Origin: Cyanodermella asteris
Lineage: Eukaryota > Ascomycota > Lecanoromycetes > Ostropales > Stictidaceae
Assembly (NCBI GenBank): GCA_900618795.1
Contig: UYJD01000012.1
Coordinates: 584,855 to 648,854 of the forward strand
Length of the DNA: 64,000 nucleotides
Reading direction: 5' to 3'
The notes under the pieces: generated by a model
What the model saw: only the letters and a program-made list of their open reading frames with translations
Databases searched by the model: none
Told to the model about the DNA's origin: nothing
Shown here: in pieces, positions 11,311-22,426 of the stretch
How positions within the stretch are numbered: position 1 is the first letter of the stretch
Layout of the letters: every line of letters starts with the position of its first letter
Position numbers and translations under genes: made by a program

Positions 11311-11732
11311 ATGTGGTATGCCGACCCTCCCAGAATGCCCCCCTCATCCAACTGACCTTGTCACGCAGCAAACACATCCTCAACGCCCAGGTCGCGATCC
11401 GATCACCTTGCTGTCGCAAATGGTTCGAGTGCGCCGAATGCCACGCCGAGACACAAAAGCACGAGCTGACGCAATCGTTGGAACTGGTCTTTGCCTGCAA
11501 GAAATGCAAAAAGTGCTTCCGAAAGGACATGCAGCAGTTTGAGGACGCCGATGAATACTGCCCACACTGCGACAATCACTTTGTTTTGGATGCCTTGACA
11601 CCCAAGCCAACGCTCCAGGTCGAGGGCGAGGATGCACGAGTCGATGCGAGAATGCTTAAAGATGAAAGACTGAGGCAGCCAGACATGAAGACCATCTTTG
11701 ATGTCGGCGAGTCGGCGGACAGATTAGGCTGA
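11311..11732 (+). CDS. CHY-type zinc-finger protein, Hot13-like
   Basis: Resembles helper of Tim13 (Hot13), a zinc-binding protein of the mitochondrial intermembrane space that assists the Mia40/Erv1 oxidative import pathway. Two exons: 11311-11315 (ATGTG only) and 11369-11732; intron 11316-11368 has GT-AG ends and an ACTGAC branch-like site. The spliced product has 122 residues and starts MCKHILNAQVAIRS, as expected for the family. Zinc ligands are plain: CKH at the start, SPCCRKWFECAECHAE, ACKKCKKCFRKD and YCPHCDNHF. Without the tiny exon the frame would start with unrelated residues and lose the first Cys, which supports the splice model. It is convergent with GLO3. Confidence 0.82.
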
Positions 11733-12103
11733 GCGAAGTCAGTCTTGGGGACGAATATCAGATTCGCAAGGCGAAGGGATTGATCCGGGCATCGTGGGGC
11801 GCCCTCGCAAGATTCCTGTCACCCAAGCTCCCTGCGTTTCTACCGAAAGACTATCGCAGCCACGAACAGCGACGGTATGAAAGCATGGTGAGGGGCGGAG
11901 CCACTGCACTCACGGCGAGACGACTGACGACACTGCATGATGAGCTGTTTTGGAGCCACTTTGGGACTGAGCATAAGCCGAGCTGCAGTCCAATAAACTG
12001 CTGAACATGAAATCATCATAAACTATGTATCTCTCCCTGTTTTGACGACCGCAACCGAGCCAATGCAAACGCTCAAACGGCAAAGAAAAACGACATTCTG
12101 AAA
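11733..12103. other. Convergent intergenic region Hot13-like / GLO3
   Basis: This stretch of 371 bases should hold both 3' UTRs. A short open frame at 11780-12004 shows no family resemblance. Confidence 0.5.
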
Positions 12104-13708
12104 TCAAGAATTGAGGTAGTTTCGGATGGCACCCTGGAGTCTTTGTGATGCTTCTCCTGCGACGTTGCTGAGAGTCTCAATGTCGTCCGCGGTCGTGATT
12201 CCGAATCTCCGAATGAAGTCCTTGGCTGCGGTTTCCATGTCACCATAGCCGCCGAGCTCCTCTGGCATCTCTTCCTCAGGGCGGCCAAAATAAGCGTTGC
12301 TGCTGATGGACGTTGCGCCCTCGAATCCCTGGAGGCGAGTCTTGGCTTCATTTTGCGCGCTGGGATCGAAGCTGCCTCGGCTGAAGAACTCGTCGGAAGA
12401 GATACCCTTCTGTGTACCGAACTTTTTTCTTGCAAAATCGTCTGATTCATCTGGAACGTTGTTAGCATTGATAGCCGTATTTTGTGAGAAGTTGACCGAC
12501 CTTTCTGCACGCTGGAGCCGCCACCCACGGCACCGAAGCCCATCTTCTTAGGCGCCGCAGCCGGCTTCTTCGCGCCACCGACCTGACCGAAACCAAGTCG
12601 ACCCATGCCCATGCCGAGACGCTCAAGCTCGCTGGCGGACCGCTGATGACTGGCCGGTTTGTTGGTGTTGAAGCTGGCTTGCGACGGGTTGATCGGTGTT
12701 GGGGCAGCAAGAGGCTCAGCAGCAGCTGTCTTAACCGGCGATTTCACGACTTCTTCCTCGGCATTCGGGTCGTAACCGAGCTTTTCTATCCGCTCTGCCT
12801 CTTCCTTCGCTGCCCTTTCTGCGGCGTCGAAGTCAATGTCATCAGCTGCAGCCACTTTCTTGACACCGAGTTTCTGGGTCTTCTTTGCCCCAAGGATGTT
12901 TGCCTTCTTCGGCCCGCCTGCCGTAGCGGACTTCTTGAGGATTGCGGAGGAAGTGGTACGGGCGGCGGCTGGGGCTTTGGCAGCCCCTTCCCCGTCCTGA
13001 GGAGTCTTGGAGCGTGCACCGTTGAGGAATGGAGAAGCAGTTCTGCTGATACCACCCGGGGTATTCGTCCGCGAGGGTGGGTTACTGGGCCTCTTGATGG
13101 CTGGCTTGTCCCAGGAAGAGAAGAAGTCGTCTTCGTTGGCGGCAGGAGTCTCGTCCGCGCTCGGTGACAGTAGTGAGTCAACAATGACTACCTCCTCCGG
13201 GTGCTCTTTCGCGTCGGCGGCCGCCCTCCTTTTCAGCTCATCCTTGTATTTATTTGCCGTAGAGTGTGTATATTTGGCCTTTGCGTCCTTGTTGGCAAGG
13301 GCAGCAGAGCCTCCGTGGGACTGAAAGTACTTGGTCGCAGACTCGTTGCCTCCTACCTTCATCGTCCGTAGCTGATCCCATGACCATTCTGTATCAATAT
13401 CAGCTCCGATAACGTTTGTATCAAAGTCGCAAGGAGGGGCATACGATCAAGGTTGGTAGAGCGAACGAAGGAGATGTGAACGCCCAAGTTCCTATGTACG
13501 GCCGAGCAATCGAGACACAAGTAGATTCCAAAGGGAACAGATGACCATGTTGGGTTCTTGGAGCCGCAGTCGAAACAGACCTGTAAAGTTCCAATCAGTC
13601 GCGCGCTCAGGGGATTTCGGAAAGAGGGCGACCTACTCGGTTCGCTGGCTTAGTCTTGAGCTTCTCGAAGATCTTCTGCGACTGCTGCTTTGATGCCATA
13701 GCCGCCAT
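12104..13708 (-). CDS. GLO3: ADP-ribosylation factor GTPase-activating protein Glo3 (ArfGAP2/3)
   Basis: Stimulates GTP hydrolysis on Arf1 during COPI retrograde transport from Golgi to ER. Four exons: 13708-13637, 13580-13445, 13388-12501 and 12450-12104; introns of 56, 56 and 50 nt; 480 residues. The ArfGAP zinc finger C-x2-C-x16-C-x2-C uses Cys26, Cys29, Cys46 and Cys49, followed by the arginine finger Arg54 in AVHRNLGVH, then FVRSTNLD and [14 protein letters not shown]. The middle is Lys/Ala/Ser-rich. The C-terminus has the Glo3 motif region ([28 protein letters not shown]) and ends in a short helix. The third intron uses the unusual donor GTCGGT. It is divergent from TIM21 across 311 bases. 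Confidence 0.92.
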
Positions 13709-14019
13709 GATGGGCAGTGTCTGTGGGAGGTGAGTGGGAGCGATAAGGGTCGTCGGGCTGGAAACTCGTCTAATGGTAAAGAAGGGGCCTGCGACAAGCG
13801 ATGCGGGCGGAAATCGGTGCGTGTCCATACCTCGATTCGGCGCCACCGCAGTGGCGCCGGCCGAGCCCAGCCACGATTCATAGGTCAGCGATCCTCCGCG
13901 GGTCCGTGAGTCCTCGACTCCGCTCAAGCTCCTGCCGGTTCGTGCCTCGACTCGAAATCCTGCACCAGACGCCGGCAAGATCTTTCCCACGGCCTGTCGA
14001 GAGATGTAAGATACCAAAA
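13709..14019. promoter_or_regulatory. Bidirectional promoter region GLO3 / TIM21
   Basis: The starts of GLO3 (minus) and TIM21 (plus) are only 311 bases apart, so promoters and 5' UTRs must be packed here. I saw no clear TATA box. Co-regulation is possible but not shown. Confidence 0.45.
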
Positions 14020-14747
14020 ATGGCGTGCACCGTCCGCACGATACGACTCACACCGCAATATGGCCCGCTCCTTAGCAGAGGCTACGCTTCGAACGCACTC
14101 GGCACGACGGGCACTGCGTCCTCGACTACGCGCCGCCGGGTCACGGTGATCAACGACGACGGCCGGGTGCCGTGGGGCAAATTGACTGCCTCGGAGAAAG
14201 TGGCGAGGACAACGCAGCAGACCGTCAACGGGAGCGTCATCCTCATTGGAGCTGTTGCGACGGCCGGGGTTGCGTACTTGCTTTGGGATCAGGTTTTCTC
14301 TACGGACAGCAAAGTTGCGCACTTCAATCGAGCATTTGATGAATTGAAGGAGCACGAGAAGTGCGTCGAGCTACTGGGCCCAGCTGGACAGCTTAGGGCT
14401 CATGGCGAGAGCTCGTGGAGTAAATGGACGAGGAATCGAGCTATCAGGTTAATGCTCCTGTGGCTAACGTCCCGCTCCATCAATCGCTGACTTGACTTAG
14501 CTCCACGATTCAGCAAGACGGGGCCGGCAAGGATCACCTCATGATGCATTTCTATGTCGAAGGTCCGAAAGCGAGAGGCACTGTTCGGATTCACATGGTC
14601 AGACCTGAAGTGGGTGCGCCGTTTGTCTACAAGACCTTCACGTTGGACGTCCCTGGCCACCACACCATTTATCTCAGGAACGAGAGCATAGCGAGCGAGA
14701 AGAAAGGTGGCTTCAGGTTCCTCGGAGTGCAGTGGGGCAAGAGCTAG
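14020..14747 (+). CDS. TIM21: Mitochondrial inner-membrane translocase subunit Tim21
   Basis: Subunit of the TIM23 presequence translocase that contacts the TOM complex from the intermembrane space and also meets respiratory-chain complexes. Two exons: 14020-14447 and 14501-14747; intron 14448-14500; 224 residues. The N-terminus is Arg/Ser/Thr-rich with no acidic residue before Asp46, a typical presequence. One transmembrane helix spans about residues 72-92 (SVILIGAVATAGVAYLLW). The intermembrane-space domain follows, with FNRAFDELKEHEKCVELLG and later GTVRIHMVRPEVGAPF and IYLRNES. The length fits the family. The 3' end lies only 52 bases from that of the dehydratase gene on the other strand, so the transcripts probably overlap. 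Confidence 0.92.
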
Positions 14748-14799
14748 CAGAATTGAAAGAAGTGCAAACAAATTATCCGTTCTGATATCAAATCAACTC

Positions 14800-16190
14800 T
14801 TATATGCGCTCTTGCGCGAGCACTTTCTTTCCGTCAGGGCCCTTCCAGAAACCACCTTCTTGCCCGGGAAAACTGTACTCATCCAAGCTTGCAGGTTTCA
14901 TCTCGACGCTATATCCTGGCGCCGTCGGAGTAACGAAATGGCCCTCCTTGACCGCTGATGGATGGAAGAAGTGCTCGTGCAGGTGGTCGACGTATTCCAG
15001 CAAACTCTTCTTGCCACTGACCACAACGTAGTCGATCGTCGACAAATGGCTCGTGTATTCCGGCAGACCAACTCCGCCTGAATGTGGGACGATAGGACGA
15101 CCATATTTCGCCGCCATCAGCATGACGGCAAGCGCCTCATTCACACCGCCCAACCGGCAAGCATCGATCTGCACAATGTCAATGGCGCCAGACATAATGA
15201 ACTGTTTGAACATGGTTCGGTTTTGGCACATTTCACCGGTGGCGACCTTGATGCCGTATGGCTGCAAGGCTTCACGAATTGCTTTGTGACCGAGAATGTC
15301 GTCTGGCGAGGTGGGCTCCTCAATGAACCAAGGCTTGTATTCGCTGAGCTGCTTCATGTAGTCGATGGCTTCCGGCACAGACCAGACCTACACAGTTAGT
15401 TTGAAGCCTTCATGGAGCGACGCAAAATGCCTACCTGGTTCGCGTCGACCATCAGGACGTTGCCTTGATCGAAACTCAGAACTTCTCTTGCGATGCCCAG
15501 CCGCTGCTTGTCCGCTGCTACATCGCCTCCGACCTTGAGCTTGAAGTGCCGATACCCTTCGTTCAGAGTCTCTCTCAGGAGCGACTTCATTTTGTCTTCT
15601 CCATATCCTAACCATCCGGCGCTGGTTGTGTAGGCCGGGACAGCCGTATTGTTCTCCGCATCCTTGATCCTCTGCTCCTTGCCTTCCGCCGACTTTTTGA
15701 GCAACTCAATCGCTTCCTCGGGTGTGATCGCGTCAAGGATGTATCTGAAGTCGATGCACCTCACAAACTCCTCTGGGGACATGTCGGCCACCACTCTCCA
15801 CACTGGCTTTCCGAGGGTCTTGGCCCAAAGATCCCATAGAGCATTGACAGTCGCACCCAAAGCCAGGTGAATGACACCTTTCTCCGGGCCGATCCATCGA
15901 AGCTGTGAGTCGGAGGTCAAGTAGCGCCATGTCTTGCCCCAGTCTGCGACGAGGTCTTCGAGCTTCTTGCCAACCAAGAGTTGGGCGGTCTGTTGAATCG
16001 CAGCACAAACAATGTCGTTGCCGCGCCCGATCGTGAAGGTCATACCATGGCCTTCATGGTCCCCGTCGGTTTGTAATATGCAGAACGCGGCCGAGTAGTC
16101 ACCGAGCTTGTTCATAGCATCACTGCCGGTTTTGTCCAAGGACGTGGGGAAGCGAACGTCTCGCGACGTGAAACCGGTAATTGTCACCAT
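14800..16190 (-). CDS. LGD1: L-galactonate dehydratase (enolase superfamily)
   Basis: Dehydrates L-galactonate to 2-keto-3-deoxy-L-galactonate in the fungal D-galacturonate (pectin) catabolic pathway, in the cytosol. Two exons: 16190-15435 and 15387-14800; intron 15388-15434 (47 nt, phase 0); 447 residues. It belongs to the mandelate-racemase group of the enolase superfamily: base pair Lys217/Lys219 in HFKLKVGG, metal ligands Asp249 (VDAN), Glu275 (FIEEP) and Glu304 (ATGEMCQNR), and His354 in PHSGG. The close relative L-fuconate dehydratase (ENOSF1) shares these motifs; I prefer LGD1 because long stretches read as I recall the Trichoderma enzyme. No other galacturonate-pathway gene lies in the window. 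The ATG at 16190 gives the expected MVTITGFTSRDVRFPT. Confidence 0.85.
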
Positions 16191-17644
16191 GGTGAAACGC
16201 AAGTGCAAGAGGCAAGGACCTGAAGTAGACGTGAACACCAGAGCTTCAATCCTGCACGTTTGCAACGGATGGAGAAAGAAAGAAAGTACAAGGAGTAAGT
16301 TAAGAGGTAGTCAAAGCAATCGGGTCTGGGAAAGAGTGGGAACGCAGGCCATGTTATGAGTCGTGGGCACAATCCCACGCAGTCGAAATCGCTCGTCGTG
16401 GAGCTCCAAACCGTATACGTCTTTAGCCAGATTTCTCAGACCTAGCCAATCACCCGGTCCATTTCGAATCGTAGAATGGTCCAGGGCATAAAAACATCGC
16501 GGCTCGCGGGGGAGGACCTGCGGAGTCCGACCCGGCGGCTCAAAAACGACCCACATGGCCCAATGCGAAGCTCTGGAGAGTACACATTTCCGCTCTTTGG
16601 TTCTGCATTCCCAAATGGCTTGCAAGCGAAAGCTATTTCTGATCGCCACGATTTGTCCCTATGAAGAGCTGGGTAGACCCAGCATTGGAGTCTCTCCCAC
16701 TTCATGCGAGGAGGAAACAGATCATTGTTGCCGAGTCGGAGTGGAGTGGAAGTCCCTCGCGCGCGCCCCCACGGCCGCCGATGTTCCGTGGGGGGCACTT
16801 TTGACCATCGATGCTGACGTTCAAACGTGTTAATGGCTAGAAGATGGATGAGCTAGGCTGCTTTACTCAAGTTTCGGTGCATGCTTGCACAACGTATTCT
16901 TGATGACTCCCTGAGGATTAGTAATACATGTCGTGAGACCTCTGAAGTAAAGAGCGGCCCAGTGAAACTGAATAGTCGACCGGCCAAGAGACGGAGCTCC
17001 GATTTTCGTACCACTGACTGGCAGATGCGTCTCAGTTATGACAATATATGTGTGGCTGCATTGTACACTGAAATTGATATGCGAAGAGACGAAATTTGAG
17101 TTGGCCGGAGAAAGTAGGCTTCAAGCCAACAACAGCTCATTCATCGCTGCGTGGGCTGATCGAGACAACTACCAAGTCGCTGAACAAACGATCATCAGAC
17201 GGCGCCTGATGTGAGATAAAGCCTGGACGCGTAGCAAGGACGTATGCAACGGACAAAATCAGACCCTCAGCAGTGCGCACGTCCTTGTGTGGATAGCTGC
17301 ATGAGAGGTGAACAGGCCAGTGGCAAGTGAAAGCTTGTAACATCGATTTATCAGGCAGCCGCAGTTGTGACGCGTGCTCCTCAGCCACACTCCACTCATT
17401 CTGTACATTGCGCTCGCTCCGCCAAATACAAATAAAAAGGCGTGAGGTTCGGCGAGCACTTTCCGTGGTTACTTGTAAAGTGTGCAACCGCCGGGAGCAT
17501 CGTCGCCCTTCCATCGGATTCTGTGAGCTTACACAAACCACACAAGTGCTCCGACATCTGTATTGGAAAGGATAGCTTCACGACAACATAGAGGCCGACT
17601 TACTATCTAACACCCGTATTTTTTATTCCCGAGTATTCATCACA
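16191..17644. other. Divergent intergenic region LGD1 / DDI1
   Basis: This 1.45-kb stretch between two gene starts should hold the carbon-source-controlled LGD1 promoter. A CCAAT pentamer occurs near 16443. ORFs such as 17137-17541 (minus) lack an ATG and show no family motif. I call no gene here. Confidence 0.5.
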
Positions 17645-18898
17645 ATGAATTTGACCGTCCTACTACAGCGAAGCGGAGGGGAAGAATTCCTCCCCGTTCA
17701 ATATGGGCCCGAGATGACCATCGCCGACTTGAAAGGCATCATCGCTACGGATGTCTCGGTCGAGCAGGACAAACTAGCCCTTTTCTATAACGAGCAGCCT
17801 ATTACAAACGAATCTCAACCCATATCAGCAGCCGGCATCGGCGACGGCGATATGATCGTGGTCCGAGTACGGAAGGCTCAAACCCAAGCGCCCAACCTTC
17901 CCCCTAGGACACAGCAAGCGATTCCACAACAGATACGAGATGCAGCTGAACGCCTACGGCTCCAGGCCTTGTCGCAGCCCGCATCTATGGGGCAGCTACG
18001 GCAACAGGCGCCCGACCTGGCCGGCGCGGTGGACAGCTCTGACCGCTTTCTCGAGGAATATGTGGCCTTTGTCAAGAAGCAACAAGACAAGGAGCGGGAA
18101 CGTGAGGAGATGCACGCGCGCCTCGAGGCTGATCCATTTGATGTCGAAGCTCAGACGAAGATTGAAGAGATCATTCGCGAACAGCAGGTTCACAAGAACT
18201 GGGAAGATGCCATGGAGAATTCACCTGAGCTCTTCGGCAGTGTCCACATGCTTTACATTCCAGTCGAGGTCAATGGCAACCCAGTCAAGGCTTTTGTCGA
18301 CAGTGGCGCTCAGACTACTATAATGTCACCGGACTGCGCAGAGAGGTGCGGTATCATGCGGCTGCTTGACAGACGATTCGCAGGTATCGCGCAGGGTGTT
18401 GGTACTGCAAAGATCCTGGGACGTGTCCATGGCGCCAATCTGAAGGTGGGATCTAGCTTCTACACTTGCTCATTTACGGTCATGGAGGGCAAGGGTGTTG
18501 AGATGCTGTTCGGACTGGACATGCTCAAGCGATATCAGGCGATGATCGATCTAAAGCACAACCAGCTCGTAATTGGCGAAGAGAAGATTGCTTTCCTACC
18601 CGAGTCGGAGATACCTAAGAAGGAACTGGGTGCCGAGGAGCCTACTGTGGAGGGCCCAGCTGGCCTCAAAACAGGTGCAAGGAGCGGGACCGTTATCTCA
18701 GATTCTGGTCCTTCTTCAGCCGGGCCATCCCAGTCAGCCCAAACTCCAGGTCAGACGACAGGCACCACAAGTGCTAGTGAGTTCCCAGAGGAGGCAGTAT
18801 CGCAACTTGTTGCTCTCGGCTTCGGTCGAGAGGAGGCGCTTGGAGCTTTACGGGCCACCAACGGTGATGTTGAGCAAGCTGCTGCATTGTTGTTCTGA
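17645..18898 (+). CDS. DDI1: Ddi1 ubiquitin shuttle protein / aspartic protease
   Basis: Ubiquitin-proteasome shuttle with an aspartic protease fold, cytosolic and nuclear. Single exon, 417 residues. The order is a ubiquitin-like domain (about 1-76), a helical domain (about 90-190, with DRFLEEYVAFVKKQQ), the Ddi1 protease domain (about 195-320) and a C-terminal UBA (about 375-417, SQLVALGFGREEALGALRATNGDVEQAAALLF in outline). The catalytic residue is Asp219 in AFVDSGAQTT, with MLFGLDMLKRYQ later in the domain. The sequence between protease and UBA is Ser/Thr/Gln-rich. UBL and UBA are both present, unlike in mammalian DDI2, which lacks the UBA. This is an intact host gene despite the protease fold it shares with retroelements. 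Confidence 0.95.
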   Translation: MNLTVLLQRSGGEEFLPVQYGPEMTIADLKGIIATDVSVEQDKLALFYNEQPITNESQPISAAGIGDGDMIVVRVRKAQTQAPNLPPRTQQAIPQQIRDAAERLRLQALSQPASMGQLRQQAPDLAGAVDSSDRFLEEYVAFVKKQQDKEREREEMHARLEADPFDVEAQTKIEEIIREQQVHKNWEDAMENSPELFGSVHMLYIPVEVNGNPVKAFVDSGAQTTIMSPDCAERCGIMRLLDRRFAGIAQGVGTAKILGRVHGANLKVGSSFYTCSFTVMEGKGVEMLFGLDMLKRYQAMIDLKHNQLVIGEEKIAFLPESEIPKKELGAEEPTVEGPAGLKTGARSGTVISDSGPSSAGPSQSAQTPGQTTGTTSASEFPEEAVSQLVALGFGREEALGALRATNGDVEQAAALLF

Positions 18899-19489
18899 GC
18901 ACGGAAAGTCTGCGGAAGATATCAACATTCTTGGCGAGATCTCGAAATCTGTCAGGCTGAAATGGGCGGATGGTCGAGATGAGGGCTCAGCGAACGTCGA
19001 CCATTTCTACAAGCGCTGAAGAAGGTCCAATGTGGAGGACATGATGGACAAGACCTGATGATCGTCGAAGACAATCTTGCACATGACTTGCAGACCACGG
19101 CTCGAACCACGGCATTTCAGGAACATTTGATAGAATAAAATGACTTTCAATTGTGAGTGAGGTATTCACCGCTGTATAAAATAAGAACAGTATGCGTACG
19201 ATGAGGGTGAGCTTAAAAAAGTTATTCCAAGCCAGAATATCGAACCTCGTTAGAGTTTGCCTTACGTTAAAGGTAATCTGGGGGTCAAAGTACTACTGAT
19301 ATCTGTTTGCTTTTGCTCGCGTGAGCGGGACAGAAGGTGAATGACTGCGCCACGGCCACGAGCGTCAGAGCTTTGTGGCTGAGATTATTTCGCTCCCTCA
19401 TCGCGGCCGAGCTTCATACCCGCCAAAAGTAGCTTTCATGACTTTTGTGCGCCACGACCTTGACTCGTTTGCGCGGCCACTCCACAGAC
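18899..19489. other. Intergenic region DDI1 to RBM25-like gene
   Basis: This 591-base stretch is the DDI1 3' UTR plus the promoter of the next gene. It carries a CCACGGCCACGAGC motif at 19350-19363, repeated exactly in actin intron 2. Confidence 0.5.
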
Positions 19490-21820
19490 ATGTATAACTA
19501 TCCGGGCAATGGGCAATATGCACGACCTCCAGGAGGCTTCGGACCTCCACCAGGTCTCGCAGCGCCCGGCGTCGCTCCTCCACCGGGCATGCAGCAAGCC
19601 GAAAACATCCAACCAGGTGGACACCCAGGTCGGCTTCCTCCAAATTTCCAAGCGAACATGCCAAACATCAACTTCAACGCGCCCGTCATCCGGCTAGGAA
19701 CCACCGGGCCGGCGAGACCCGCAGAACCCGGCCGCAGAGACAGCACAGGTGAAAGATCGGGGCGAATGGGGTTGGGGGCTCAGGATTCAAGGAGGCAGGC
19801 CGAAGGTGCCGTTGTCCAGCTGGCACCACCGACAAAGGATGAAGTCGTCCGGACAATCTACGTTGGCGGTATCCCGGAAGGGTTGGGCGCGGGCGATGCG
19901 ATGGAAAGATTGCTGAGAGCAACGGGGAATCTGAGGAGATGGACGAGGGCAACGGATGCGGATGAGAAGCCGTGTCGCTTTGGATTTGCAGAGTACGATG
20001 ACCCCGACAGCCTTGCTACAGCAATTGAAGTGCTGAGAGACGTCGAAGTGCCCGTGAAGCTCCACACAGCCAGCAAACCTGCCAAGCAGGATGACGAAGA
20101 AGAGCAGGACGAAGAAATCGAGCGAACAAAATTACTGGTACGTTTAAATGCTGAATCGCGTCTTCCATCCAATACCAATTGCTAACGAGTTTACAGATAT
20201 TCGTTGATGATGCTACTATGGATTTTCTTCAGTCACACGAAGACGCAGAGGGTGGTGCAGACCCCACACAAAAGCAGGAACGTCTCGATAACACCAAGGC
20301 AAGGCTCTCTGGGGTGATTGCGGAACTGACAAATCCAGCTGCGTATGCTTCCAATCAGGGAATTTCAGCCACGTTTGCCGGGGACGGAGACGCCAAGATG
20401 TTGAATGGAGAAGCTGGCGATGGGGGTGTCGTGACTATACCCTTGAGCGCAGACGACGAATTGGCGGACATCCCAGCAGAAATGCGAGAGACCGTTGCTA
20501 AAGAAATTGCTGCCTTTCGTGAGAGAAGTAATCGCCGAGACATGGAACGCCTGCGGAGGGAGGAGGAAATTGAAGCCCAAGAACGCGTGAAAAGAGGTGC
20601 TTCTCCCCCGCACGGCAGCAGGACAAATGCAATTCCGGTCGGGCCTCGCGACAAGCAGATTCCCAGTGCGCCTTTGGGACCCAAGGGATTTTCAGGCACG
20701 CAGATGCCAAAGGACTATCAGAATAATCTGAAGTTTGTCAACGGGCATGCCGCGAATGGCTGGACGGATCGCGAGGACGAAGACACGGACGCAGATGACG
20801 AAGAGCTGGAGCAGCGCAGGCAAGCGAGAAAGGCGGAAGAACAAGAGAAAGAATATTTGAACCAGGAGCGCAAGTGGTTGAACCGCGAAAGGACTCGCAC
20901 GAACGCAATCGAGCGAGAACGGACTCGAGACAAGGAAGAAGACGAGAAGCGCGACTCTCTCAAAGCAAGGGATGCCAAGCGATATCAGACTTTCAATGAC
21001 GACGAGGAGGCAACTCGCAAGTCTCTCGATTATTACAATGATCGCAGCCAATGGTTGCGGACTCGTGCCCAGATCCGGCAGCGCGAGGCGAACCTGGACG
21101 ATCTCGATCGGAAGGCCGAAGAACGAGAGCGGGCTCATGAACGACAGCAGGAGGACCAAGCGCGTGGTATGGCCGATGATTTCCTCGACCGCCAAGCTAT
21201 GGAGCTCGATGCGAAGGATCAAGCACGCCAGGAGCCGACGAAATTCAAGCTGTCTCTCGGGGCTGCCACCCAGAAGGCTCTGACACAGACACAGAACAAG
21301 AGAAGCATGGCAGAGGTCGAAAGCTTGCTAGAGGACGATGACGCGGACGAAAATAAGGTCAAACGGACATTAGTCCCAATCAAGTTTGATCCTGCTGACA
21401 GACGAACACTTACCGCGGACGAGAACAGCATCGCAGGCAAACAGCTGGCTGAACAGGTTCCGAAGGACGATGACAAGGACGGGCTATGGAAGTGGAACAT
21501 TCCTTGGGAACATCTCGACGAAGTCACTATCACGGAAAAGATTCGGCCTTGGGTGGAGGCTAAAATGCTTGATATTCTCGGTGTTCAGGACGAATTTGTT
21601 ACCGACATGGTCGAAGCTCATTTAAAGAAGCGGGGCGGCCCGCAAGAATTGGTCGAGCAGGTCGAAGGAGTAAGTCTTCCAATGCAGAAAAGCGGTGTTG
21701 TGGACGCGTTACTAACTTTCATCACAGCCTTTCGACGAAGCTGCAGAACCATTTGTCCGCAGTCTCTGGCGAAGAGTCATCATGTATTCGGAATGCGAGA
21801 AACGCGGTATCCGGTACTGA
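19490..21820 (+). CDS. RBM25/Snu71-type splicing factor (RRM + PWI)
   Basis: RNA-binding splicing protein, related to human RBM25 and the yeast U1 snRNP protein Snu71; nuclear. Three exons: 19490-20137, 20197-21669 and 21728-21820; introns of 59 and 58 nt, both phase 0; 737 residues. Residues 1 to about 75 are Gly/Pro-rich. An RRM spans about 120-205 (RTIYVGGIPEG as RNP2, CRFGFAEYDD as RNP1). A long charged stretch follows, rich in Arg/Glu/Asp (about 330-560), as in RBM25. The PWI domain is at about 640-737: LWKWNIPWEHLDE, KIRPWVEAKMLDILG, LVEQVEG, then across the last intron PFDEAAEPFVRSLWRRVIMY. The last exon is needed to complete the PWI helix, which supports the splice model. Confidence 0.87.
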
Positions 21821-22110
21821 CCGGGACATGTTCCGTTTTGCACATTTCAAGATCCGAATCTTCACTTCTCTGCTGGCATGGAGCAAGTTCCGAACGAGCT
21901 TTGTCTTATTGGATCGGAAAGACATAGCTTTGCACGTGATAAGATCGAACTTTTGCTTGATCGGTTGTTGCTTCTGCGTGTTTCTCCTTGAAGAGTGCGT
22001 ACTAAAGGAATGCTGTGTCCCAATTTGGCAATTGCAACGTTCATCCATTCCTTTCGAGATTTTAGGATCACGACTTCACAGGCAATCGCGCTTCTCAAGA
22101 CCCCCAAACC

Positions 22111-22130
22111 AAAAAAAAAAAAAAAAAAAA
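22111..22130. repeat. Poly-A tract (20 A)
   Basis: A homopolymer of 20 adenines upstream of the Kre9-like gene. It could be a nucleosome-excluding promoter tract or a mononucleotide microsatellite; length may be affected by sequencing error. Confidence 0.8.
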
Positions 22131-22294
22131 CGAGAGCTGATCCTTGCTCTATCGACTAAAACTGCCTCCAATACCATCTTGCGCCACCAAAGCGCCGCAC
22201 GTCCTGTCCGAACGAAGAAGTCGCACTAACCTCATCACGCGGGTGTGCGCTAGCATCCCAAACCTTACCGTCATGGCATCTCTCGATGGCTTGC

Positions 22295-22301
22295 GTATAT
22301 A
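22295..22301 (+). promoter_or_regulatory. Putative TATA box (TATATAG)
   Basis: TATATAG lies about 130 bases upstream of the Kre9-like gene ATG at 22427, a sensible distance for a fungal TATA element with a short 5' UTR. No expression evidence. Confidence 0.35.
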
Positions 22302-22426
22302 GCATGGTCGAAACCACCGCTTTTTGGTTCTTCAGGATATCATCTGAATCAAGCAACAGCACATTTGCCTCTCCGCCCTCCCCCTGGCGTCACTCATTCC
22401 AATTTCAATTCTATTCAGTCCCTACA

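Larger units (their letters stand above)
21821..22426. other. Intergenic region with A-tract and TATA box
   Basis: This 606-base stretch holds the 3' UTR of the splicing-factor gene and the promoter of the wall-protein gene. It contains an uninterrupted run of 20 A at 22111-22130 and a TATATAG about 130 bases before the next ATG. Confidence 0.5.

Noticed and set aside
18275-18600. Retroelement-like aspartic protease
   Set aside because: It is part of the intact DDI1 gene with UBL and UBA domains, a host protein.
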